A stretch of DNA of 39,358 nt, from positions 1 through 39,358 of the forward strand of contig JBIICY010000012.1 in the NCBI GenBank assembly GCA_044238605.1, in the 5' to 3' direction. The position numbers and the translations under genes were made by a program. A model generated the notes under the pieces. That model saw only the letters and a list, made by a program, of their open reading frames with translations. It had not been told where the DNA came from and ran no database searches. Shown here piece after piece: positions 9,254 to 18,457 of this stretch. This DNA comes from UBA10438 sp044238605. GTDB lineage: Bacteria; Bacteroidota; Ignavibacteria; Kapaibacteriales; Kapaibacteriaceae. The stretch's first letter is position 1; each line of letters starts with the position of its first letter.

Positions 9254-9889
9254 ATGAAGTACATAGCTCTTGTTGTAGCGCTGTTTACAAGCCTAGGTAC
9301 CACCTATGCTCAAATCAACATCGGTGGCGATAACGGTGGTGCATCCATGCGCATCGGTGGCGGCATCGGGCTCTCTAATGGGGAGAGTCAGGTAACGATG
9401 TTCAACCCAAACCAGAAGGGGAACTTCCTCTTCCTGTTCCCGCAGATGACGCCCCTTGAACAAGGGAAGGGGCTACCCCTCCAACTCTGGGCCGTAGGCG
9501 ATGCCGACGGTAAAACGGTGTTCGTCTGGAAAGAGGGAACGCACGCACAGCCACAGGTTTCGACAGGCGCAGAACGCAAGGATGCTGACCAATCATCTGC
9601 GCGCGCAAGCTTTCACACTGCATCGGTATCCATCCCACCAATGCTCTCCGGCACATCGCAGATTGTCCGCCTAGACATCCCCGGCATCAAAGCCGGCTCT
9701 GCCATCTCGATCTCTCCCTCCGAAGAACTCCCCGGCATGCTTGCCATAGCACAAGCCACAAGCCCCATCGATTGCGTCGTCGTAATAAAGTTTATCAACC
9801 CCGGCCCGTTTGTTCCCGGCGTAACGATGGATATGAGCGTGGGCGTTGTTAGCAGCGAGCAGCAAGCAGCGAGCAGCGAGTCAAAGTAG
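9254..9889 (+). CDS. Small secreted protein of unknown function, C-terminus built from heptamer repeats
   Basis: I chose ATG 9254 because AGGA lies 8 bases upstream and translation then begins with a clean signal peptide (MKYIALVVALFTSLGTTYAQ). An in-frame TTG at 9227 would overlap the promoter-like TACGTTTG. The 211-residue product begins with a Gly-rich stretch (INIGGDNGGASMRIGGG), contains FNPNQKGNFLFLFPQM and ends in a predicted beta-rich region. I do not recognise a family. It has no S74 or T9SS domain. It directly follows the fibre array and could be an accessory part of it, but only proximity supports that. The last ten or so residues (SSEQQAASSESK) are encoded by AGCAGCG-type heptamer repeats, so the native C-terminus was probably altered by repeat growth. 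Confidence 0.75.
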   Translation: MKYIALVVALFTSLGTTYAQINIGGDNGGASMRIGGGIGLSNGESQVTMFNPNQKGNFLFLFPQMTPLEQGKGLPLQLWAVGDADGKTVFVWKEGTHAQPQVSTGAERKDADQSSARASFHTASVSIPPMLSGTSQIVRLDIPGIKAGSAISISPSEELPGMLAIAQATSPIDCVVVIKFINPGPFVPGVTMDMSVGVVSSEQQAASSESK

Positions 9890-9925
9890 CAGTAAAGCAG
9901 CGAGCAGCGAGTAGCAAGTAGCGAG
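9851..9925 (+). repeat. Degenerate AGCAGCG heptamer tandem repeats across a stop codon
   Basis: Four copies of a 7-nt unit (AGCAGCG/AGCAGCA) occupy 9851-9878 inside the coding region, then further AGCAGCG and AGTAGCA/AGTAGCG units occur at 9896-9923 after the stop. The complementary heptamer CGCTGCT recurs in the 44-nt tandem repeat at 10050-10173. Confidence 0.75.
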
Positions 9926-10073
9926 GTCCCTCGTCGCTAGCGCTCCTCGGGATGACGCGTCGCGCAGTGTATGTAAAGCAAAAGCGGGAGCGCGCCAAAG
10001 GCGCGCTCCCGCTTTCCATGTGTTATGATGGTTAGAGCGTCATCCCGAGCACCGCAGGTGCGAGGGACCTCGC
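9921..10073. repeat. Inverted pair of palindromic intergenic elements flanking a terminator
   Basis: The left arm (9921-9958) and right arm (10037-10073) are reverse complements at both ends: GCGTCATCCCGAG and CGAGGGACCTCGC. They differ in the middle, where one has CGCTAGCG and the other CACCGCAGGTG, each able to fold on itself. Conserved ends with a variable but still palindromic centre suggest a REP- or MITE-like mobile palindrome. Confidence 0.6.
9981..10015. terminator. Bidirectional hairpin terminator between convergent genes
   Basis: A perfect 16-bp GC-rich stem (9981-9996 with 10000-10015) with an AAA loop sits between a (+) gene ending at 9889 and a (-) gene ending at 10188. Short A and T tracts flank the stem; no long T run is present. 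Confidence 0.7.
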
Positions 10074-10173
10074 TGCTCGCTGCTCGGGCGAGCCACCGCA
10101 GGTGCGAGGGACCTCGCTGCTCGCTGCTCGGGCGAGCCACCGCAGGTGCGAGGGACCTCGCTGCTCGGGCGAG
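10050..10173 (+). repeat. 44-nt tandem repeat, nearly three copies
   Basis: Copies start at 10050, 10094 and 10138 and begin CACCGCAGGTGCGAGGGACC. The third copy lacks one 8-nt stretch. The unit is the right arm of the palindromic element plus CGCTGCT heptamers, so the tandem array grew from that element. Confidence 0.8.
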
Positions 10174-10187
10174 CCACCGGCTCGCCC

Positions 10188-11069
10188 TTACCAGGTGATC
10201 TTTTCTTGTGAGAGCAGGCGCTGCGCATCGGCGTAGCCGAGGCGGGCGGCGGCTTTGAAGGACTCGATGGCCTTCTCGCGCTGGTTGGCTTTGAGATATG
10301 TGTGTGCCAGGTTGTTATGTCCGATGGCGTAGTTCGGGTTGAGCTTTACCGCATTTTCGAATGCGAGCAGCGCGCCCCCTACGTTGTTCTGTGTAAGCAG
10401 AGCCAGACCCTGGTTATTGAACATTTCGTCGTTCTTGCCAAGCAGGCGGTCGATGTTCGCAAGTTCGACATAGCACTGCGTGAAGCCGCTGTTGAGATTC
10501 AATGCGTTCTTGAAGGATACGCGTGCTGCATCGTACTGCTTCATCTTTACATAGACGTTGCCAAGGTTGTAGTGCGCCTGCACGTTCTTGGCATCGAGCT
10601 CGATGGCCTTCTTGAATGCTGCAACGGCTGGATCGAACTGACCCTTGCTGGTGAGGATTACGCCTTCGTTGTTGTGCGCAACTGAGGTGTCGGCCTTGAC
10701 TTCGATAGCATGACGGATGATCTCGAGTGCCTTGTCGTAGTTGCCCTTTGCTGCGTGTGTGTTGGACAACGCATAAAGCGCTGGCAGGTTGTCTGGGCTA
10801 GCATCCACGGCCTTCTGGAACATCGCAATTGCACTGTCGGCATTGTTACGACGTATCCACACAGTGCCCTTGGCACGCCATGCATCTGGGTTTGATGCAT
10901 CGGCTGCTACGGCCTGATTGGCCCACATCTCTGCTTTCTCAACGTTGTTGAGGTCGTTGTAAAGTTCGCTGCGGAATACAAGTTCCTCAGAAGACGGGCC
11001 CTTGTTCGAGCAACCAACAGTTAGGAGCATGCCCCCAGCAAGCCCCATCATGAGTAGACGCTTCATCAC
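10188..11069 (-). CDS. TPR-repeat lipoprotein
   Basis: This 293-residue protein starts with two ATG codons (11069 or 11066) preceded by AAGGAGA. The signal peptide ends in a lipobox LTVGC, with Cys20 as the predicted lipidation site. Nearly all of the rest is tetratricopeptide repeats: about seven units of 34 residues with the usual A-x-x-x-Y/W...P pattern, for example NPDAWRAKGTVWIRRNNADSA, VQAHYNLGNVYVK and YAIGHNNLAHTYLKANQ. TPR lipoproteins act as protein-interaction scaffolds, often under the outer membrane. The partner cannot be read from sequence. The gene stands alone and is transcribed away from the fibre operon at 11234. Confidence 0.85.
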   Translation of the reverse strand: MMKRLLMMGLAGGMLLTVGCSNKGPSSEELVFRSELYNDLNNVEKAEMWANQAVAADASNPDAWRAKGTVWIRRNNADSAIAMFQKAVDASPDNLPALYALSNTHAAKGNYDKALEIIRHAIEVKADTSVAHNNEGVILTSKGQFDPAVAAFKKAIELDAKNVQAHYNLGNVYVKMKQYDAARVSFKNALNLNSGFTQCYVELANIDRLLGKNDEMFNNQGLALLTQNNVGGALLAFENAVKLNPNYAIGHNNLAHTYLKANQREKAIESFKAAARLGYADAQRLLSQEKITW

Positions 11070-11091
11070 TTCTCCTTATATGAATAAGCTC

Positions 11092-11099
11092 CAAATATA
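11092..11099 (-). promoter_or_regulatory. TAnnTTTG-type -7 element for the TPR lipoprotein
   Basis: On the minus strand TATATTTG matches the consensus exactly and lies 22 nt upstream of the first ATG. Confidence 0.5.
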
Positions 11100-11170
11100 C
11101 GGTCGCTTTTTTGCAGAGTGAATACGTAATAACACGCATTATATTTTCTTTTTTTGTGGAAAAACATGTG

Positions 11171-11178
11171 TATAATTG
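11171..11178 (+). promoter_or_regulatory. Near-match to TAnnTTTG upstream of the giant fibre gene
   Basis: TATAATTG has one mismatch to TAnnTTTG and lies 55 nt before the GTG start at 11234, in an AT-rich divergent intergenic region. Confidence 0.25.
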
Positions 11179-11233
11179 GCGTGGTTTTTGCAAGTTGCAA
11201 GGTCGAATAGTGTACGTAACTGAGGGTGCAATC

Positions 11234-14200
11234 GTGAAGAACATTCTATCACGCGTGTGGATCGGTGTGTTGTGCTTGCTCGCAACGCACGCTGTCACGG
11301 TGTGGGCTCAACAGCCTGCTACAACCATGTCTTTTCAAGGGCTTCTTACAACGCCGCAGGGGGACGCAGTAGCGGATGCATCGTACTCCGTGCGTATTGC
11401 GCTCTACGACGACAGCACTGCTGCTTCTGCAGTCTGGAGCGAAACGCATAATGTTTCCACATCCCTTGGTGTCTTTGAGGTAGTCCTCGGCAAGACTACG
11501 CCCCTTTCCTTTAATGCTGCGAAGTCATACTGGGTAGGCGTTACACTTGGGTCCGACCCCGAGTTCTCGCCTCGCGCGCGGGTTACAGGAGCCCCCTTCG
11601 CGTTCATTGCAAACTCTGCTGTCTCTGCCGAATCTCTCTCTCCAACTGCCACGGGTGCGGTGCGCTCGCTGAACACGCTCCGCGGCGATATCACGATCGT
11701 AGCTGGATCAAACATCAAGGTTTCTGCTCAAGGGGCTGATTCTCTCCGTATTGATTTCGACGCAACAACACTGAACGTTACGCCTAGCGGTCCGGCAGGG
11801 GGCGATCTCGACGGCACATATCCTAATCCGTCAATCAAAGACGGCGCAGTAACATCAACAAAGCTCTCAACAACTGGAATTGCTCCTGGCGTCTATGGCT
11901 CCGATACAACAATCGCGGTGATCACCGTTGATGCACAAGGACGTCTCACAAGCGCTACGCAGCAGCGTGTGCGCTCTGGCGGCGGCGGAACAACGCCAGC
12001 GGGTCCGGCCGGGGGCGACCTCGGAGGCAGTTATCCAAACCCGACAATCGCAACAACTGCAGGGGGCTCGCTGGTCTCTGCCATCAATGCAGCAACAACC
12101 ACCGGCAAGATCAATGCAGACCGCATCGTTGATATAAACTCTGTTACGAATTCTGATATCACGCTAAGCGGCGCGCTCAACAGCGTGAATGCGCAGATCA
12201 AGCCAAACACTGTAGGCGCGCAGGAACTTGTGGATGTGCCAGGACTGCCGTCAGGACCCCAGGGTGGACCCAACGCTATCCCAGTTGTTACGGTAGACAG
12301 CGACGGACGTATCTCTGCTCTTAGCACCACAACGTTCGAAGCTCTTCGCACTGGCACCCCTGCAGGTGGCGACCTCACTGGTACGTATCCAAATCCAACA
12401 ATCAGCAATGGCGCGGTATCTACAACGAAGCTTGCTGATGGCGCAGTAACATCTACAAAGCTCTCGAACACCGGCGTTGCTGCAGGCACGTACGGTTCTG
12501 CTACACAGATCGGTGTGATCACCGTTGATGCGCAGGGTCGTGTAACGAATGCAAACAATGTGCCGCTCACAGGCACTCCGCCAACTGGCACGGCAGGGGG
12601 CGACCTAACAGGTACGTACCCTGCGCCCCTTATCGCTCCCAATGCGGTAACATCTGCCAAGATCCTTGATGGTGCTGTAGGCACAAACGACATTGCAGAC
12701 AATGCTGTCAATACCATCAAGGTGCAGGACGGAGCGATAACATCGCAGAAACTTACAGCAACTGGTGTAACGCCAGGCGTGTATGGTACAACAACTAAAG
12801 TTGGTGTGTTTACCGTTGATGCACAAGGACGCATCACGGGTGCCTCAAACGTTGATATTCAATCAACAACGCTGGGTGGTCCAGCAGGGGGCGACCTCAC
12901 AGGCACGTATCCAAACCCAACAATCGCAACGGATGCTGTCACAACTGGCAAGATCCAGAACGCGGCGGTAACAAATGCCAAGCTTGCAAACAACTCTGTT
13001 ACAACATCGAATATCGTCGATGGTACAATCCTGAATGCAGACCTTGCAGATAACACTGTTACTGGCACAAAGATCCTCGATGGCACGATCACTGGCGTGA
13101 AGATTGCCGATAACACAATCACAGCATCTAAGCTGGCCGATGTCAGCGTAACTACCGCTAAACTCGCAGACGGCGCCGTTACAAGCTCAAAGCTCAGCAC
13201 AACGGGTGTTACCGCTGGTGCCTATGGCAGTGCAACTCAGGTTGCAACGTTTACTGTTGACGCACAAGGCCGCCTCTCTGCAGCTGGTAACGTGACCATT
13301 TCAGGTATCGCGCCAACAGGTAATGCAGGGGGCGACCTCACAGGTACGTATCCAAATCCAACAATCGCAAACAGTGCAGTCAACAGCGCCAAGCTTGCCG
13401 ACGCAGCGGTAACGACGAATAAGCTTGCCGACAATGCAGTGACAAATGCAAAACTTGCTGATGATGCAGTAACAACACTGAAGCTGGCAAACAATGCTGT
13501 TACGTCGGCAAAAATCCAAGATGGTACAATCGTATCAGCAGATCTTGCTGACAATGCAGTAACGACAACCAAGGTAACTGACGGAGCAATTACATCGTCG
13601 AAGCTCTCCAATACTGGCGTTACGGCTGGCCCGTATGGCAGTGCAACACAGGTTCCGAGCTTTACCGTTGATGCACAAGGACGCATCACAACAGCAGCAA
13701 ATGTTACGATTACTGGCGCAGCACCAACAGGTGCAGCAGGTGGTGACCTAACGGGCAACTATCCTAATCCTGTTGTGGCAAACAATGCAATCACGACAAC
13801 AAAGCTTGCAGATGCCGCAGTAACAACACAGAAGATTGCCGATGCAGCTGTCACAACTCCAAAGCTTGCAGATAACTCAGTCACATCTGCTAAACTAGTT
13901 GATAACTCAGTTACAACGTCAAAGATTGCTGATGATGCTATCTCAACATCGAAGATCTTTAACGGGTCTGTTACGAGCTCTAAGCTCTCGAGCACGGCTG
14001 TAACTGCCGGTTCCTACGGAAGCGCAACACAGGTTGCGCAGTTCACCGTCGATGCACAAGGTCGTCTTACCGCAGCAAGTAACGTCACAATCAGTGGCGC
14101 TAACCCCACAGGTACGGCAGGGGGCGACCTTGCCGGCACATATCCGAACCCAACAATCGCTACCGGTGCAGTTAGCACAGCTAAGCTTGCAGATGGCGCA

Positions 14201-17200
14201 GTTTCCAATGCTAAGATTGCTGACGATGCCGTGACGACTGCCAAGATTGCGCCGGGTGCAGTAGGTACATCCGACATTGCCGACGGTGCAGTAACGCCTG
14301 CAAAGCTTGCAAGCACTGCTGTAACAGCCGGCTCGTACGGTACGGCAACAAAGGTTTCAACGTTTACAGTCGATGCGCAGGGACGTCTCACAGCTGCAGG
14401 ACAAGTAGACATCACCGGCGCTGCGCCTACAGGAGCCGCTGGCGGTGATCTTGCCGGCACCTATCCGAATCCTACGATTGCAACAGGAGCAGTTGGCACA
14501 GCAAAGCTTGCCGATGGATCGGTGACAACAACAAAGCTTGCCGATGGTTCGGTAACAACACCGAAGATTGCAGATGCAAATGTGACAACACCGAAGATTG
14601 CAGATGGAAACATTACAACAGCGAAACTGGCTGATGCCAGTGTAGTAACTGCCAAGGTTGCCGACGCAGCCATCACGGCATCAAAGCTTGCGAACACAAC
14701 TGTTGCTCCTGGATCATACGGTACAGCCACAAAGGTTGCAACGTTTACGGTTGATGCGCAGGGACGTCTTACAGCTGCCGCACAGGTAGACATTACAGGT
14801 GCTGCCCCAACAGGTGCAGCGGGTGGTGATCTTGCCGGTACGTATCCCAATCCTACGATCAACACTGGTGCAGTTGGAACAACAAAACTTGCAGACGATG
14901 CAGTAACAGGTGCGAAGATTGCTGCGGGTGCTGTTGGTACAACAGACATCGCAGATGGTGCAGTAACAGCTGCCAAACTTGCCAACACAGCAGTATCGAT
15001 TGGGTCGTACGGAAGCGCAACGAAGGTTGCAACGTTTACTGTAGATCAGCAGGGACGTCTCACGGCAGCTGGACAAGTTGACATAACTGGTGCGGCGCCA
15101 ACAGGTGCAGCTGGTGGTGACCTTGCCGGAACATATCCGAACCCAACCATCGGTACCGGAGCAGTAGGCACAGCAAAGCTCGCTGACGATGCGGTTACAA
15201 GCGCAAAGATCGCGGCAGGTGCGGTAGGTACAACGGACATTGCAGACGGGGCAGTTACAGCGGCTAAGCTTGCCAGCACAACTGTAGCGATTGGCTCATA
15301 CGGATCGGCCTCAAAGGTTGCAACCTTTACAGTAGATGCCCAGGGTAGGCTAACTGCAGCCGGACAAGTGGACATTTCCGGAGTTGCACCAACAGGTGCT
15401 GCAGGCGGCGACCTTACGGGTACATACCCTAATCCTGGTATCGCGGCTGGTGCAGTAGGTACAACGAAACTCGCCGATGGAGCTGTTTCAACAGTTAAGC
15501 TCGCAGACGGCTCCGTTACTGCAGCAAAGCTTGCTAACACCGCAGTAACACCTGCTTCGTATGGCAGTGCAACGCAGATACCAACGTTTACCGTTGATGC
15601 GCAAGGCCGTCTAACTGCTGCATCAAGCGTGGCCATCACTGCTGGTGCAACAGGCGCAGCAGGGGGCGATCTCGCCGGCACATATCCAAACCCAACAATC
15701 GCCAACACGGCTGCTGCGGGAGCGAATATCATTAGTGCAGTTAACAGTGCAACAACTGGCTTGATCTCCATTGCGCGTGGTGGTACCAATGCTACAACGG
15801 CAAATGCAGCATTGAACAATTTGCTTCCAGCACAGACAGGTAATGCGAGCAAGGCACTTGTAACAGATGGTACAAATACGTCGTGGGTTACAGTGCCAAC
15901 CGCAGATGGAAGTGTTCTCTACAACAAGGCAACGCAGCAAAGCACAGCTACTGATCTTGCGAATTACCTCTTCTGGGTTGGATATGATGCCAATGCAGCG
16001 GGCACAACCGCTACAGGTGCGCGCATTACTGCTACATCAAAGCCGGGCGGTAATTACGACGCTACAGCTCTTACTGTTGAAGCAACATCACAGGGTACTG
16101 GGACCGCATGGGGCTTAAAGAGCACGGGTAGTATCCGCATCAACGATGCAAGCTACTACGCGATAGGCACGCAGCCGTTCTTGTGGACGGATACACGCAA
16201 CGGAACGATTGTTGGTGCAGCTGCGAATAGAACAATGACAGGCGCGGACAATACGCTCGTTGGTTCGGATGCGGGCAAGGTTATGTCATCCGGTAACAAG
16301 AACACCATCATCGGACGCAGTGCAGGATCTGCTCTTACGAGCGCTGCAAACAGCGTGATGATCGGCTTTGAATCCGGTAACGCAACAACAGGCGGCGAGA
16401 ATGTCTTCGTCGGTAGCGGCTCCGGTAAGGCAACAACAACGGCTGCACAGCTAACGTTTGTTGGTACCGGTGCAGGTAACGCAAATACAACAGGCGCGCA
16501 AAACACAGCTCTGGGTTATCAAGCGGCATATGTTGCTACAACCGGCACGCGCAATACTGCCGTTGGCTTTAAGGCGGGAAATACAATTAGCACTGGCGCA
16601 GACCTTACGGTTGTAGGTAACCTTGCAGGGGGCGGGTTTACCACAGGTATCGCCAATACGGCAGTTGGTTCGCAATCGGGTGGTGCAAACAATGGTGGCA
16701 CTGCACTCACGGGTAGCTATAACACGATGCTTGGTGCAGAGTCGGGAGCAAAGCTCACAGGTTCTGCCGCCGAGAATACATTCGTTGGAGCTCAGGCAGG
16801 ATTGAATACAACCAACTCAAATGCGAACGTGTTTGTCGGGGCTTATTCTGGTGCAGCAAATACTACGGGTGCTTCGAACACGTTTGTTGGACATGAGTCG
16901 GGCAATGCAGCCACAACATCAAACGATAACACCATGATCGGTACGGCTGCTGGTAAGTCTGCCGGTGGAGGCCAGCATACGTACATCGGACGTGCTGCCG
17001 GACAGAACACAACATCAGGAACAGGAAACACGTTTGTTGGACGCTTTGCCGGACAAAGCGTAGCAAGCGCATCTTCAGTTACGCTCATCGGTGAATCTAC
17101 AAGCGCAGCTACTGGCCTAACCAATGCAACAGCGATAGGTTCAGCCGCGTATGTCAGCGCGTCCGACGCACTCGTGCTTGGCTCTGTATCCGGAACGAAT

Positions 17201-17563
17201 GGGGCTGGCACAACAGTCAAGGTTGGTATCGGAACAACTGCTCCAACACGCAGACTCGATGTAGCTGGAAACGTCCGCTTCGGTAATAATGGAACAACGA
17301 TAACGAACGTTATCAAAGCAACGGTAAATGCTGACCCTGCGAATTGCGCTGCTAACGCTGGTGTGGACGTAGACCTTGCTGTTGCGAATGCAGCAGAAGG
17401 ATCGACAGTATCCGTCAGCCCCGGTGCTGATCTCGAAGCAGGTATCATCATTGCATGGTCAAGAGTTACAGCAGCAGGCAACGTCCGCGTGCGCCTGCAA
17501 AACGTAACAGCAGGTGCGATTAACCCTGCAGCAGTTGACTTCCACGTAACGGTGATCGAGTAA
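11234..17563 (+). CDS. Giant secreted fibre-like repeat protein (13 GGDLxGTYPNP modules plus beta-roll block)
   Basis: I set the start at GTG 11234, which has GAGGGT upstream and gives a clear signal peptide (MKNILSRVWIGVLCLLATHAVTVWAQ). An in-frame TTG at 11111 would add 41 residues ahead of it. The product has 2109 residues. After an N-terminal domain (TTMSFQGLLTTPQGDAV) come 13 modules of about 100 residues between roughly 185 and 1500. Each has GGDLxGTYPNPTI, runs of AVTTAKLADG-type pentapeptide-like repeats, and FTVDAQGRLTAA. This resembles phage tail repeat (PTR-like) sequences. Residues 1667-1952 carry YadA-like beta-roll repeats (NTLVGSDAGKV, NTIIGRSAG). A short S74-free C-terminal domain ends FHVTVIE. 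It is very likely a long surface fibre. It leads an operon with a T9SS-type protein six bases downstream and an OmpA protein. Confidence 0.85.
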   Translation: MKNILSRVWIGVLCLLATHAVTVWAQQPATTMSFQGLLTTPQGDAVADASYSVRIALYDDSTAASAVWSETHNVSTSLGVFEVVLGKTTPLSFNAAKSYWVGVTLGSDPEFSPRARVTGAPFAFIANSAVSAESLSPTATGAVRSLNTLRGDITIVAGSNIKVSAQGADSLRIDFDATTLNVTPSGPAGGDLDGTYPNPSIKDGAVTSTKLSTTGIAPGVYGSDTTIAVITVDAQGRLTSATQQRVRSGGGGTTPAGPAGGDLGGSYPNPTIATTAGGSLVSAINAATTTGKINADRIVDINSVTNSDITLSGALNSVNAQIKPNTVGAQELVDVPGLPSGPQGGPNAIPVVTVDSDGRISALSTTTFEALRTGTPAGGDLTGTYPNPTISNGAVSTTKLADGAVTSTKLSNTGVAAGTYGSATQIGVITVDAQGRVTNANNVPLTGTPPTGTAGGDLTGTYPAPLIAPNAVTSAKILDGAVGTNDIADNAVNTIKVQDGAITSQKLTATGVTPGVYGTTTKVGVFTVDAQGRITGASNVDIQSTTLGGPAGGDLTGTYPNPTIATDAVTTGKIQNAAVTNAKLANNSVTTSNIVDGTILNADLADNTVTGTKILDGTITGVKIADNTITASKLADVSVTTAKLADGAVTSSKLSTTGVTAGAYGSATQVATFTVDAQGRLSAAGNVTISGIAPTGNAGGDLTGTYPNPTIANSAVNSAKLADAAVTTNKLADNAVTNAKLADDAVTTLKLANNAVTSAKIQDGTIVSADLADNAVTTTKVTDGAITSSKLSNTGVTAGPYGSATQVPSFTVDAQGRITTAANVTITGAAPTGAAGGDLTGNYPNPVVANNAITTTKLADAAVTTQKIADAAVTTPKLADNSVTSAKLVDNSVTTSKIADDAISTSKIFNGSVTSSKLSSTAVTAGSYGSATQVAQFTVDAQGRLTAASNVTISGANPTGTAGGDLAGTYPNPTIATGAVSTAKLADGAVSNAKIADDAVTTAKIAPGAVGTSDIADGAVTPAKLASTAVTAGSYGTATKVSTFTVDAQGRLTAAGQVDITGAAPTGAAGGDLAGTYPNPTIATGAVGTAKLADGSVTTTKLADGSVTTPKIADANVTTPKIADGNITTAKLADASVVTAKVADAAITASKLANTTVAPGSYGTATKVATFTVDAQGRLTAAAQVDITGAAPTGAAGGDLAGTYPNPTINTGAVGTTKLADDAVTGAKIAAGAVGTTDIADGAVTAAKLANTAVSIGSYGSATKVATFTVDQQGRLTAAGQVDITGAAPTGAAGGDLAGTYPNPTIGTGAVGTAKLADDAVTSAKIAAGAVGTTDIADGAVTAAKLASTTVAIGSYGSASKVATFTVDAQGRLTAAGQVDISGVAPTGAAGGDLTGTYPNPGIAAGAVGTTKLADGAVSTVKLADGSVTAAKLANTAVTPASYGSATQIPTFTVDAQGRLTAASSVAITAGATGAAGGDLAGTYPNPTIANTAAAGANIISAVNSATTGLISIARGGTNATTANAALNNLLPAQTGNASKALVTDGTNTSWVTVPTADGSVLYNKATQQSTATDLANYLFWVGYDANAAGTTATGARITATSKPGGNYDATALTVEATSQGTGTAWGLKSTGSIRINDASYYAIGTQPFLWTDTRNGTIVGAAANRTMTGADNTLVGSDAGKVMSSGNKNTIIGRSAGSALTSAANSVMIGFESGNATTGGENVFVGSGSGKATTTAAQLTFVGTGAGNANTTGAQNTALGYQAAYVATTGTRNTAVGFKAGNTISTGADLTVVGNLAGGGFTTGIANTAVGSQSGGANNGGTALTGSYNTMLGAESGAKLTGSAAENTFVGAQAGLNTTNSNANVFVGAYSGAANTTGASNTFVGHESGNAATTSNDNTMIGTAAGKSAGGGQHTYIGRAAGQNTTSGTGNTFVGRFAGQSVASASSVTLIGESTSAATGLTNATAIGSAAYVSASDALVLGSVSGTNGAGTTVKVGIGTTAPTRRLDVAGNVRFGNNGTTITNVIKATVNADPANCAANAGVDVDLAVANAAEGSTVSVSPGADLEAGIIIAWSRVTAAGNVRVRLQNVTAGAINPAAVDFHVTVIE
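11790..15710 (+). repeat. Thirteen tandem GGDLxGTYPNP-coding modules
   Basis: Imperfect direct repeats of about 300-330 nt inside the giant gene. The central modules (about 14100-15450) are most alike, which suggests recent expansion there, while the first and last are more diverged. Confidence 0.85.
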
Positions 17564-17568
17564 GACCG

Positions 17569-18453
17569 ATGAGACGCATAGCTATCTACATACTCGTACT
17601 TGGGATGCTTGCCCCTTGCCTCGCAGCACAGACGCAGCTGCAGCGACGGGTGCTAAGCAGCGGTGCGGTGCGCGCGCAGAATAGTGCGGGCAAGGTGTAC
17701 GGCACGCTCGGACAGACAGTAGTAGGGAAGTCACGCACGCAATCCGAACTATCCAAGGGCTTCTGGTATCGGGTGCCAAAGGCATCGGCATCTATTGTAG
17801 TGCCGAGCAATGAAGGTGATATTGGAACTGTTGTAACAGTGCCTGTGGTGCTTGCAGCCTCGCGAAATCTTATCCCAGAGGGCACGCGCGACGTTGTAGT
17901 TACGCTACGATACAACAAGACCGTACTTGTAAACAAGGGTACATATCCGGTCCGCTTTGATGGAGACGATGCTCTCTTGACAATTGCCGCAACGGTGAAG
18001 GACACAATCGGCATTATCGCAGAGATCCCATTTCTGGTTACACTTGGCAACGCCGAAACCTCTCCGCTGCACATAGAATCTGTGGAGTGGCCTGCAAGCC
18101 CCTTTATCAAGACGAACAAAACTGATGGTGTCTTCACGATTCTTGGTATTTGCCGAGAGGGAGATTCTGTCCGCCTGATCAAACGCGGCAACGGAGCCGG
18201 CATTATCGGTATTGCACCAATGCCAGTACAGACCAATGCAACGGTAACATTCAGTGCAGGGCAAGGGGGCTATTACAAGCTCATCGTTGTTGATGCATTT
18301 GGTAGAGAGTATGCTACACTCGCACAGGGTCAGTACACTGCTGGACGTCACGAAGTGCCGCTACCGGTGGGTATGGTACCAAGTGGACAGTACCATGTGG
18401 TGCTGATGAGCGAGCGCGAAACACATTCACGTGCCATTGTCATCGAGAAGTGA
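17569..18453 (+). CDS. Secreted protein with T9SS-type C-terminal sorting domain
   Basis: The gene starts at ATG five bases after the stop of the giant fibre gene, so translation is probably coupled. Signal peptide MRRIAIYILVLGMLAPCLAAQ precedes a segment LSSGAVRAQNSAGKVYGTLGQTV seen in many Bacteroidota T9SS proteins. The middle (SIVVPSNEGDIGTVVTVPVVL, DVVVTLRYNKTVLV) has the look of a cohesin-like beta-sandwich, a weak assignment. Residues 215-294 (IGIAPMPVQTNATVTFS, VVDAFGREYATLAQG, VPSGQYHVVL) match a type A sorting domain. Its place between a giant fibre and an OmpA protein suggests that it anchors or presents the fibre; that is inference from context. Confidence 0.75.
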   Translation: MRRIAIYILVLGMLAPCLAAQTQLQRRVLSSGAVRAQNSAGKVYGTLGQTVVGKSRTQSELSKGFWYRVPKASASIVVPSNEGDIGTVVTVPVVLAASRNLIPEGTRDVVVTLRYNKTVLVNKGTYPVRFDGDDALLTIAATVKDTIGIIAEIPFLVTLGNAETSPLHIESVEWPASPFIKTNKTDGVFTILGICREGDSVRLIKRGNGAGIIGIAPMPVQTNATVTFSAGQGGYYKLIVVDAFGREYATLAQGQYTAGRHEVPLPVGMVPSGQYHVVLMSERETHSRAIVIEK

Positions 18454-18457
18454 TCAC

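Noticed and set aside
10050..10173. CRISPR array suggested by regular 44-nt repeats
   Set aside because: The copies are directly adjacent with no unique spacers, and there are no cas genes.
11111..11233. Upstream extension of the giant fibre protein from TTG 11111
   Set aside because: It would place 41 unlikely residues ahead of a well-formed signal peptide; GTG 11234 has GAGGGT upstream.
12031..15852. Long open frames on the minus strand (up to 268 codons) opposite the giant fibre gene
   Set aside because: They mirror the repeated coding sequence on the plus strand, have low-complexity Val/Ala/Ser composition and no ribosome sites.
18431..18457. Upstream GTG start of the OmpA gene
   Set aside because: It overlaps the preceding gene, and the signal peptide starts at GTG 18458.
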